Notes under the pieces: model-generated | What the model saw: only the letters and a program-made list of their open reading frames with translations | Database searches by the model: none | What the model was told of the DNA's origin: nothing | Position numbers and translations under genes: made by a program | Shown: in pieces, positions 1-9,377 of the stretch | Layout: every line of letters begins with the position of its first letter | How positions within the stretch are numbered: position 1 is the first letter of the stretch | Assembly: GCF_030052815.1 (NCBI RefSeq) | Contig: NC_079496.1 | Span: forward strand, 44,417,593-44,481,592 | Direction: 5' to 3' | DNA from: Hevea brasiliensis | Taxonomy: Eukaryota > Streptophyta > Magnoliopsida > Malpighiales > Euphorbiaceae | DNA: 64,000 nt

Positions 1-1192
1 CTACTGGCAAAATGTGAGAGGGGTCTGATCTGTACACCCTCAACATGGAGACATGAAAGACATTGTGAATCTTTTCTAACTCTGGAGGCAATGCCAACCT
101 ATATGCCAATGGAGCCACTCTTTTCAGAATCTCATATGGCCCAATGAAGTGAGGACTTAGTTTCCCCTTCTTACCAAACCTCAAGATCTTCTTCCAAGGA
201 GAAAATTTAAGGAATACTTTGTCACCCACATTATACTGAATATCTTTTCTCTTCAAATTAATGTAGGACTTCTGTCTATCCGATGCAGCTTTGAGTCTGT
301 CTCTAATGATCTTGACCTTTTCTTCCATCTGCTGCACTAATTCTGGGCCAATCAACTTCCTCTTGCCCACTTCATCCCAACACAAGGGAGTTTTACACTT
401 CCTGCCATAAAGTGCTTCATATGGAGGCATCCCAATGCTTGACTGATAACTATTGTTGTAGGCAAATTCAATCAAAGGCAAGTGTGAGTCCCAAGTTCCC
501 TCAAATTCAGTCACACAAGCCCTAAGCATGTCCTCAAAAATCTGAATGATCCTTTCAGACTAGCCATCTGTCTGTGGATAGAATGTTGTACTAAAGTTTA
601 ATCTAGTTCCTAGGATTTTTTGGAGACTACCCCAGAATCTAGAAGTGAATCTTGGATCTCAATCTGATACAATAGACATTGGCACTCCATGCAACCTCAC
701 CACTTCATCAATGTACAATTTGGCTAATCTTTCTAGGCTGTAGTCCATCCTCACTGGCAAAAAGTGTGCAGACTTGGTCAATCTATCAACAATAACCCAA
801 ACTGCATCATGATTCTTTTGTGTATGTGGAAGTCCTGTCACGAAATCCATAGTGATCCTTTCCCATTTCCACTCGGGAATCGGCAATGGCTGTAGCAACC
901 GTGCAAGCACTTGGTGTTTTGCCTTTACTTGCTAACAAGTTAGGCATTTGGTAACATATTCTACAATGTCTTTCTTCATTCCCCTCCACCAATAGTACCC
1001 TTTCATTGTTTTATACATTTTGGTTCCACCAGGGTGCATAGCAAAAGGTGAATCATGTACTTCCTTTAAAATGATCTGCCTCAGTTCAACATTATCAGGA
1101 ATGCACATTCTGCCTTGATATAACAATAAGCCCTCATCATTTACCAACAACTCTGGTTTCTTGCCATCCCGAGCCTCTTCCATCAACTTCAC
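1..1192 (-). pseudogene. Integrase of A1, broken
   Basis: Integrase would insert the element cDNA into the genome. The N-terminal HHCC zinc-binding region is at about 1192-932 (two His around AMHPGGTKMY, then KCLTC). The catalytic core follows from about 910, with MDFVTGLP carrying the first Asp and SIVSD the second. The C-terminal RNase H-fold exit and SH3-like GPYE region continues to the window edge. Three glutamine or arginine codons are now stops: after KCLTC (932-934), after SIVSD (659-661) and in the DGQSE motif near 560. The chromodomain tail is cut off by the window start. Confidence 0.88.
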
Positions 1193-1225
1193 ATACTTAT
1201 CATCATTCTGTGCAGCTGCTTTAAT

Positions 1226-1830
1226 TTATTCTATCAACATTGGCTTCACTTGCCAAGTAGCTACCATCTGCCCATCTTCATCAATCTCCAGGTTAGCACG
1301 CAATGCCCTTAACTCATACACCATGGACAATGGAGAAAACCTTAAACTAACCATAGCCTTGCGACTTAAAGCATCAGCTACAACATTAGCTTTTCCAGGC
1401 TGATAGTCTATCAAGCAATCATAATCTTTTATCAGCTCTAACATCTGTTCTGCCTCAAATTTAACTCCTTCTGTGTGCCTAAGTACTTCAAACTTTTATG
1501 ATTTATGTATATAAAACATCTCTCCCCATACAAGTAATGTCTCCAGATCTTCAAGGCAAAGACAATGGCTGTCAGCTCCAAGTCGTGTGTAGGATAATTC
1601 CTCTCATGTGGTTTAAGCTAGCGAGAAGTATAGGCAATGACATTTTTATCTTGCATCAACACACAGCCCAATACATTATGAGAAGCATCACTGTATATGT
1701 TGTACTCTTTACCCAAGGTAGGCAAAGTTAAGACCGGAGCTTTAGTTAAACACCTCTTTAACTCATCAAAACTTTTCTGGCACTGATCGGTCCACTGAAA
1801 TTTAACATCCTTCCTAAGTAGCTTAGTCAA
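1226..1830 (-). pseudogene. RNase H domain of A1, broken
   Basis: RNase H removes the RNA strand during reverse transcription. The piece 1830-1618 has the first catalytic Asp in YSDASHN and ends at a TAG replacing Gln in the ASRQLKPHE motif (1618-1620). The continuation carries the HKSLKYL motif around 1490. The piece 1444-1226 carries the last Asp in VADALSRK. A one-base deletion near 1450, compared with the A2 copy at about 54080, shifts the frame between the last two parts. Confidence 0.88.
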
Positions 1831-2944
1831 TGCAGATGCTAGAACGGAGAATCCCTTTACAAACCTTTGATAATACTCGACTAAACCATGAAAACTACGA
1901 ATTTCAATGATGTTTCTGGTTGGCTACTAATTAAGAATGGCTTTTACTTTGCTAGGATTCACCTGGATACCCTCTGAAGATACAATATGCCCTAAGAAAG
2001 TAATCTCCTTTAGCCAAAACTCACTTTTCGATAGTTTGGCATACAACTGTTTCTCCCTCAAAGTCTGCAACACTATCCTCAAGTGCTTGTCATGTTCCTC
2101 TGCATTCTTTGAATACACCAAAATATCATCAATGAACACCACTACAAACTGATCCAAATATGGCCTGAAGATAGTGTTCATCAGGCCCCTAAAAGCGACT
2201 AGAGCATTAGTCAACCGAATGGCATCACCAAGAACTCATAATGGCCATACCGAGTCCTAAAGGCAGTTTTAGGAATACTCTTCTCTTGCACCCTCAACTG
2301 ATAGTAGCCTGATCTCAAGTCAATCTTAGAGAATACAATTGCATCCTTCAACTGATCAAATAGGTCATCAATCCATGGCAGAGGATATCTGTTCTTTATG
2401 GTCACCTTAGTCAACTGTCTGTAGCCTATGCATAGACAGAGAGTACCATGCATAGACAGAGAGTACCATCCTTCTTCTTCACAAACAATACTTGTGCTCC
2501 CCAAGGTAACACGCTAGGCCGAATGAAACCCTTATCTAGAAATTCGTGCAATTGCACCTTCAACTCTTTCAGCTCAGCAGGTGCCATCCTATAAGGAGTG
2601 ATGGAAATTGGCTCCACACCAGGCATAGTCTCTATTTCAAACTGCACCTCTTTTTCTGGAGGCAATCCCAACAATTCTTTAGGAAAGAGATCTGGAAAAT
2701 CCCATACTGTAGGAATATCTTTAAGATCTGGACTCCCCACCTGGGTGTCTATCACATGAGCTAGATAAGCTTCACATCCCGTTCTAATCATCTTTCTAGC
2801 AAGTGCAACTGAAATGATGTTGGATGGTAATAACTGCCTCTTCTCGTGTATCACTATGTCTGCATACTCAAGAAGACCAAAAGTGACTGTCTTCAGTCTA
2901 CAGTCGATCCTGGCGTGATGCTTGGCTAACCAATCCATGCCCAA
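1831..2944 (-). pseudogene. Protease-RT linker and reverse transcriptase of A1, broken
   Basis: The RT copies the element RNA into DNA. The linker starts with MGMDWL at 2944, a motif typical of the region after the Ty3 protease. The conserved RT start [13 protein letters not shown] follows, then [11 protein letters not shown], the MPFG motif and the catalytic box FIDDILVYS near 2110, whose two Asp are intact. A 20-bp tandem duplication at 2431-2470 shifts the frame in the thumb-proximal part of motif 1. Further small breaks lie near 2214 and 1930. Confidence 0.9.
2431..2470. repeat. 20-bp tandem duplication inside the A1 RT
   Basis: Two adjacent 20-base units (2431-2450 and 2451-2470) differ only at the last base. 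The A2 copy around 58195-58215 has one unit. The length is not a multiple of three, so it breaks the reading frame. Confidence 0.95.
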
Positions 2945-3049
2945 GATGATATCATAATCTCATAAGGACATTTTAATTAAATCTGATAGGAATGTATGTC
3001 CTTGGATAACCAAAGGACAATCTTTATACAATTTATTCACCCTAACCTC

Positions 3050-3241
3050 TTATCCTAAAGGACTAGTCACTAGCACATCATAAACCAATTTCACACAAGG
3101 AATAGCAACAGAGCATGCAATACTAGCCCTAGCATAAGAATGTGTAGAACCACGGTCAAACAGCACATATACATCTCTACCAAAGATGGAGAAAGTACTA
3201 GACACAACATCTGATGTCTCAACTTCATCCCTCTGGCGCAT
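3050..3241 (-). pseudogene. Aspartic protease of A1
   Basis: This domain cleaves the Gag-Pol polyprotein. The active site is seen as LFDRGSTHSY, where most relatives in this window have FDPGSTHSY. Motif VLVTSPLG follows. It is in the same frame as gag, so the family uses a single gag-pol reading frame. A stop codon at 3275-3277, where A2 has Gln, separates it from gag in this copy. It is short of downstream sequence because a stop follows at about 3050. Confidence 0.85.
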
Positions 3242-3274
3242 GGTGTATACCCTGGCTGATGCACCACTCTGCTC

Positions 3275-4448
3275 TTATTGGCTAACTGTGCCTTGGTTGC
3301 CAGAAATGTTACCTATACCCCTACCTCGGCCTCTACTAACTATCTGTTGTCCTCTGGAAGCAGACTCTTGAATAGATCCCTCAGTGGTGGTAGGCGGCCC
3401 AGACCTACGGGCACTAGTGCAATCTCTTGCAAAATGCCCACTTCCACTACAGTTGTAACAGGCTCCTATGGCCTTATAACATACTCCTCCATGAGTCCTG
3501 CCACAGGTTTCACAGGTATGGACAGGAAAGGAACCCCTAGATGTCTGCTGTCCGGATCTAGGTGGCCTCTGCCCTGAGAATCTTCCCCTACTAGATCCTC
3601 TGTTACTTTGTCCCCCAAAGCTCTTCCTCTTACCTGGATTGCTACTTGGACTCTGACCTATAGGCTTGCTGCTCTTCTCTTTTTTAGTGTTTACCTTCTT
3701 AGATGTCCCTTCTAGTTCTATCCTTTCCAGCTCAAGGGCCTGCGATATCAACTCAGAGAAGTTGTCATGTCGAAACCCAACCACTTGCAATCTCAAACTA
3801 GGCCTCAACCTGGCCTCAAACCATTTGCATCTGTCTCTGCTAGTGGTGAGTAAACTCCCAACATAGTGACTCAGGCGAGAGAACTCCCTCTCATACTCTA
3901 CTACAGTCCTATCATCATGTTTTAGACTCAAAAACTCTTATAGCTTCATATCCACATAGGTATCAGGGACATACTTCTACCTAAACTCCCTCAGAAAATC
4001 TTCCCAAGTCAAAATTGGAGGCTCTACCAGGCTATGGGGAATGGTCTTCCACCATTTATAAGAGTCTCCTTATAACAAAGAAATGGAGTATTCAAACTTC
4101 AGATCATCTATGCAGTGTAATTTCTTAAATACTCTCTCCATTCTCTCAAGCCATTGTTCTACTTCCAATGGGTCCACTGTACCCTTGAACTCTATTACCC
4201 CATACTTAATTAACTTTTCATACTGTCTGGCTGGAGGTGGTGATTGCACTGGAGGTGCTTGTACTGGAGGTTGGACTGGTATATTGCCAGCCATTTAGTA
4301 AAATAGTACAGCTATCTGCTGAGCGAACTAAGCAGGAAACTACATGGGCGAGTGGGTGCAGCTGATCCACAAGCATTCTGAGGAGCTGGGGCCTCCCCTT
4401 GTACCTCAGCTACTACTGATCGCTCTACTGTGTGATCCCCTCTTCCAT
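3275..4448 (-). pseudogene. Gag of A1, broken
   Basis: Gag forms the virus-like particle and binds element RNA. The likely start ATG is at 4446-4448 (protein begins MEEGDHTVERS). The retrotransposon capsid core is seen as VDPLEVEQWLERM at about 4180-4140 and VEYEREFSRLSHY at about 3900-3860. A basic, Ser/Gly/Arg-rich stretch and one CCHC zinc knuckle (CYNCSGSGHFARDC, about 3470-3430) follow. The frame is lost near 4330, and two Gln codons have become TAA (4070-4072 and 3938-3940). The second stop is also present in A2 at 63705-63707. Confidence 0.9.
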
Positions 4449-4554
4449 ACTAAATCACAAAGAATTCTACTCCCTGGAAAACCAACACAAGGAGATTTCC
4501 CTCCATTAGTCCATATTTATGATGTAATACACTATATGTATCAATTAATGACAG

Positions 4555-4567
4555 TTGAGCAGTTGTA
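4555..4567 (-). promoter_or_regulatory. Leader site complementary to the LTR
   Basis: Just downstream of the primer-binding site, the leader of A1 reads TACAACTGCTCAA on the minus strand. The LTR of the same element carries the near-complement at 4936-4949, with one extra base. The same pairing is exact over 14 nt in X. Confidence 0.55.
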
Positions 4568-4618
4568 CTTATCAAAATTTTTCAAACATGCAATTTCAAA
4601 ACTTGTATGAAAACCAAA

Positions 4619-4630
4619 GCTCTGATACCA
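4619..4630 (-). promoter_or_regulatory. Primer-binding site of A1
   Basis: The minus strand reads TGGTATCAGAGC, the complement of the 3' end of plant initiator tRNA-Met. It lies 8 bases from the LTR edge at 4639 and fixes the element orientation and the LTR end. Confidence 0.95.
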
Positions 4631-4638
4631 CTAAAACA

Positions 4639-5139
4639 TGTCACACCTTATACCTTGTAAGGCATGATATGCTCCCATAGCATACCTAATGAATTACCGA
4701 GCTACACCTACCTATAACCCATTAAATATGTTACAAGAGATTTTAAATAAAATATAGCTTTTTATCTTATCAATTCTTTTACGGAAAACTACATGGGAAT
4801 AGTTAAAATTCAATGCAAACATTCATTGGAAATAATGATAGACTAAATATTGCAAAATTTACATTTCCATAAGTCTCAAAATAAAATAAAAATAGTTACA
4901 AACTCAAAATGTGATAGCAATATAATGCTTTTAAATACAAACTGCTCAATGTTCATACATCCATATATATAGGTACAAAATACATCAAAAGGAAATTACA
5001 AGGGTATACCCACGATATATACCGCCAATCAAAACCAAAATGTTGCTTCCAAGTCTCTCACTCGACAGCCTTCTCCTTTCCCTTACTTACAACAGCATAA
5101 GTAAGCTATCGCTGAGTATATTACTCAGTGGTGCACAAC
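4639..5139 (-). mobile_element. Delta-family LTR shared by A1 and A2, segment 1 (U5 end)
   Basis: On the minus strand this is the end of an LTR (GGTGTGACA) next to the A1 primer-binding site. It is interrupted at 5140 by element X and resumes at 45671. The 5-bp flanks of X are acaac (5135-5139) and ataac (45671-45675), one mismatch. It contains the two-hairpin block at 5089-5136. Confidence 0.88.
5089..5136 (-). promoter_or_regulatory. Two-hairpin block, A LTR
   Basis: CTGAGT pairs with ACTCAG across a short loop, next to a degenerate second stem that starts GCGATAGC on the minus strand. CACCA precedes it in the sense direction. The same arrangement recurs in the other LTRs of the window. 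Confidence 0.6.
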
Positions 5140-5571
5140 TGTCACACCCTATACCCCTGTAAGATGTAAAATGATCCCGTAGTACATCTAATGAATTACC
5201 GTACTTCGCCTACCGATAATCCATTAAATATACTACAAGGGATTTTAAAACAATTTTCATGAAATTTAAATCATCGATTAAAATCTGGTGTTATAAAATT
5301 TTTTTCAAAATTTCGGCAAAGTGCCTATTGTATTTTGAGAAAACAGTTCTTCAAAACCTGCAAAGAACACACTCCCAATATGTTTTCTCAAATACAACTT
5401 CAATAACTTCATTTGAACCCATAATTCAAATCTCAATAATCAAATCAATATCCTCATAAAAGAAAATTTTCATTGATTACAAGACTCAAAATTAATATTA
5501 CAAAACTATTCAGATAAATGAAATCCCAAATTTACATTTACAATAATTTACATTTAATTACATACCAAAAT
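5140..5571 (-). mobile_element. 3' LTR of X, segment 1
   Basis: It matches 41717-42128 of the right LTR closely. It is cut at 5571 by a solo LTR and resumes at 11754. The target aaaat is present on both sides (5567-5571 and 11754-11758) and once at the uninterrupted site near 42130. Confidence 0.95.
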
Positions 5572-7940
5572 TGTAACACCCCTATGTTCGGTAGTGCGTT
5601 CTACTGTTCCGGTGAGCAATGTTGTCCGGACAGCTAGGATGCCTAAAACTACACTTCGATATGAGTGAGGATATATAAAATAATGAAATACAAGAAAAGA
5701 AAACACAAGAAAAACAAAGGAAAAATAATAACAAAGAAATGTAACCAAGTTAAGCGAGCTAAGAACCCTAGCGATGGGTGACCGCACCGGGAAGTCACGG
5801 CGTGGACTGTTGACTAGCCCTGGACCTCGGGGAACCCTGTAAAATATTTTTAGGACTTAAATAAATGTCTATGGAAGTATAAATTCCATTAGAAATATCA
5901 AAGAAAAATTAATTAATTAGTACAAAGAAAAGTGAGAAATCGAAAAACGGACAAAACCCGGTGCTACCGAAAAATCGGGAATGCAACCCGAACAGGGGCA
6001 TTGTGGTTATTTGACACCCCGAGTTGTTTTTTTGACCTAAATTTCCATTAAAAATAAATAATATTACACTTGGAAAATGTCATGAAAAATTAAATTGGTG
6101 TTACATAGTTTAAATAGCAAAAATTGGGAGTTAAATGTGGGAAAATGAAACCTTAAGATTAAATTAACATTATCCTTCCACTTAGTGGTCCACTAACACC
6201 TAAAGTGGATCATTAATCTGATTTTTGGACAGCAGAAAATCACTTTCTTCTACCTCTCAAATTCCAGCCGAGACCAAGGAGGAAGAAAGCCTCCATGGCC
6301 ATTTGTTACAAGCTTCATGCAAGCTTCATCCCTTCATCTCCAAGCCAATTTTCTTACCTTTTCCTTCACAAAAACTGTTCTACACCACTTGGGCAGTAGA
6401 TAGGCAGCAAGAAGATCAAGTTTAGTCAAAGTTTTGAAGAGTTTCCAAAGTGGTAAGTTTGTATTTTTGGTTATTGCTTCATTAAAGTTTGTGAGGAGGT
6501 TATGGGTGCTTGAATTGTGGAAAGAATTTTGGAGTCTGATGTTCTAGGGGAGATGTTTATTTTTGGCAGCCATGGAAACTCTTTGAGGACAGTTTACTCT
6601 TGCTTGTAAATGGTAGATTAAAGGATTGATTAAATATTTATGTGTGTAGGAAATTATTTGGGTGATGTATACTTAGTATATGTGAGTGTGTATTTGAAAT
6701 TTGAAGCTTGGAAATTAATGGAATGTAATGCATGAATTGGCAGCCTGGTTTAGTGAACCATAAGGATGTTATTTCATGTTTGGATTATGGAATATTAATG
6801 TTGAATTGTGATAGTTGTTATGGCAACTTGGGTATATGTGTGATGGTGTGAGATTGGACATGTAAATGAGCATGAATAGGTGATTAAATTGTTGTAATCG
6901 AGTTTGACAAATTCTGCACTTTATGTTGTATGTTGAATGTGATTGTAAGCTGCCAAAATGATCAACAATATGTGGTAAAATATGTTTAGGTTATGGTACA
7001 AACCAAAGTTGACATGAATGTAGAGTTTGGTAGGTGTTAAAAGTGACCTTTGATGAGTGATGGATATGGTGCAGTAGGGCAGTGTGCATTTTGGCCTAGA
7101 ACTTTAAGAGTGTGGCTCCAATTGGTATGAGACCAATTGGAGGTGAAACTAGGCACAAAATGTGCCAACTTTCATGAAGGAAGCTTGCCAAAATTCTGCT
7201 TGCAAGGTAGCTTGAAAAATGACCAAATCCGGATTAAGTGCAATAAGGCCTGAAAATTTACCATTTGGGCAGAAGTTAGTGTTTAGGCCATAACTCACTC
7301 AAAACAGGTCCAATTGACCTGAAATTTTGACCATGAATAGTTAAGACCCATATCTACAAGTCTTATGAAGACACCAAAGCCCAGAAATGACCATAAGCAA
7401 GTCAAACACCTTGCACAAGTTCGGGTCCAAAAACTGGCCGAACCAAAATTGACCTAAAATGACCTAAAGTGACCAATTTTGATGCAATTTGACCAGCAAG
7501 AGTAAAATGACCATAACTTGGTCTACATAACTCAGAATGACCTGAAATTTTGCCCCGCGTTCCATAAGACATAGATCTACAAGTTTGTAGTTTTGACCAA
7601 AACCTGAAAACCGAGGGAACTAGGTCGTCTGGCTAAGTAAAACTAGTATCCCGGAATCCAGCAAGTGGCAATAAAATGCAAGATACATGGAAATGAACTT
7701 GGTAATATGTACCAACCCTAAAAGACTATCAAATGTGATATATTAGTAACATTAAAACCTAATGTACCTAGAATGCATCGAGGGTCAACATATTAGGTTG
7801 ACTAAGCAAGTAATATAATTCAGTGAATTACTTATCAAGCATTATCGTTAGAGACAGTTCAAATTGTGTTTCTCAGTTAGCAAAGACTTAGGGAAAGGGA
7901 AGGAAACACTGAGTCAAGGCCAGGAGACAGTTATCAGAGG

Positions 7941-8190
7941 TTTGTGCACAATAAGTATTTCTTTTGAATTTTTTCAATTGAAATAAATTACGATTATTTA
8001 TATGTTATTGTTTTAAATTGTGTTTGTGCACAATAGTTATTTCTTTTGAATTTTTCAATTGAAATAAATTATGATTATCTGTATGTTATTATTTTAAATT
8101 GTGTTTGTGCACAATAATTTTGACTTCTCATTTTCTACTTAAAAATTTAATTAAACATTATAGTTTTAAATTGTGTCCGTGCACAATACT
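7941..8190 (+). repeat. About 80-bp tandem repeat in the solo LTR
   Basis: The phrase TTTGTGCACA recurs at about 7941, 8023, 8104 and (degenerate) 8176. The first two spacings are about 82 and 81 bases, and the flanking sequence also repeats. Later units are more diverged. Confidence 0.8.
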
Positions 8191-8650
8191 TTTATATTCA
8201 CTGCTTTTACTAGCAAATTTAATTGGAGAAATGAGTTATGAATAATTTTTTATTGTTTTGGTTTTGGGAATATTATTTGGAAATTATTGTTTGCCTACTT
8301 TATAAATGGAAATTTTGAGATAAATTGTGTTTAGTAGTATCGAAGCAAAGTAGGGACGGTGATACGTAACGCCTACGATTCCTGGGAACTCTCACACGTG
8401 AACCCAGGAGCTTGCAGGGATAGCGATACGTAACGCCTGCAAGTGCTCTGATAAGTACACTATATTCCTCCTCCATTTATGGGATGAGTATGATTATATT
8501 CCTCCCTCTTTGACTTATCAGTCTGAGGTGAGTGTGGATGAGTACTCATTATACAGCTAGCTTCCTCCCTCATTGATTTCGATTATTGAGGTGAGTGTGT
8601 CTTGTCGTGGTGTACAACACGGCATGTGTGGAAAAATTGTGTCATGGCCT

Positions 8651-8890
8651 AAATTGTGATATTGATTGGCAACAATGTGTTATTCAGTAATTTGATTAAA
8701 TTGTGTTATTGATTGGCAAACTGTATTATTCAGTTATTTGATTAAATTGTGTTATTGATTTGCAAAACTGTATTGTTTAGTTATTTGATCAAATTGTATT
8801 ATTGATTTGCAAAACTGTATTGTTCAGTTATTTGATCAAATTGTGTTATTGATTGGCAAAACTGTGTTACTCAGTTATTTGATCAAATTT
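8651..8890 (+). repeat. 47-bp tandem repeat, about 5 copies
   Basis: Units built around ATTGATTGGCAAAACTG and CAGTTATTTGATC start near 8661, 8708, 8754, 8801 and 8848, so the period is 46 to 47 bases. Solo LTR Z has about four copies of the same unit in inverse orientation at 48146-48325. The LTRs of X lack it. Confidence 0.9.
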
Positions 8891-8990
8891 GTGTTATATG
8901 AATTTTGCAAATTGTGAAATGGAATTGTGAATCATTTGATTTGTGAACTGTCAATAAAAGATTTATATATCGCATTTCAAATTGTTATTG

Positions 8991-9045
8991 TGCACCACTG
9001 AGTAAATTTTACTCAGCGATAGCTTTTCATTCTTTATTGCGAGTT
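8991..9045 (+). promoter_or_regulatory. Two-hairpin block, solo LTR
   Basis: CTGAGTAAATTTTACTCAG (8998-9016) is a perfect stem preceded by CACCA. The second stem begins GCGATAGC but its right arm has decayed in this copy. Confidence 0.65.
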
Positions 9046-9377
9046 GTGGTGATCGACAGGCGTGCAGACTAGGCTGCTAGTACTACACTGAGAGATCATC
9101 GGGTATACTGAGTATACCATATTCTGCATTTTATATTGTAATGTATGTTCACTGTATGTATATAGTGTTCTTGGTTTTGAGCAGTTGTAAATTAAAATTG
9201 TACATTGAAGTTGTAAGGTAAATTATGAGTTATTTTGGCTTGAAAATTTTGTACTGTATTTCTTTTATCTCAGTCTTTGAAAAATTATTATGGATTTGAG
9301 TTGAAAAACATATTGTGTTGAATTATGTTAGAGTTTGAGATTGAGAAAAATATTGAAGTGCTTTTTACAGATTTTTG

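Larger units (their letters stand above)
1..4638 (-). mobile_element. Internal region of Ty3/gypsy chromovirus A1 (partial)
   Basis: This is the internal part of a minus-strand LTR retrotransposon. Read on the minus strand the order is primer-binding site (4619-4630), gag, protease, RT, RNase H and integrase, which is the Ty3/gypsy order. The integrase C-terminus runs off the left edge, so the chromodomain, polypurine tract and 3' LTR lie outside. Numerous stops and small indels make it a dead copy. It closely resembles A2 at 52395-63710, with which it shares an LTR. Confidence 0.93.

Noticed and set aside
4619..4630. tRNA-like sequence TGGTATCAGAGC, repeated in several places
   Set aside because: Only the primer-binding site is present, with no cloverleaf around it. 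No tRNA gene was found.
6225..6425. 66-codon open frame in the solo LTR
   Set aside because: It lies in the non-coding part of an LTR. The matching region of other alpha LTRs does not keep the frame.
8651..8890. Regularly spaced repeats resembling an array with spacers
   Set aside because: The 47-bp units are contiguous and the intervals are themselves conserved. This is a minisatellite in an LTR, not CRISPR.
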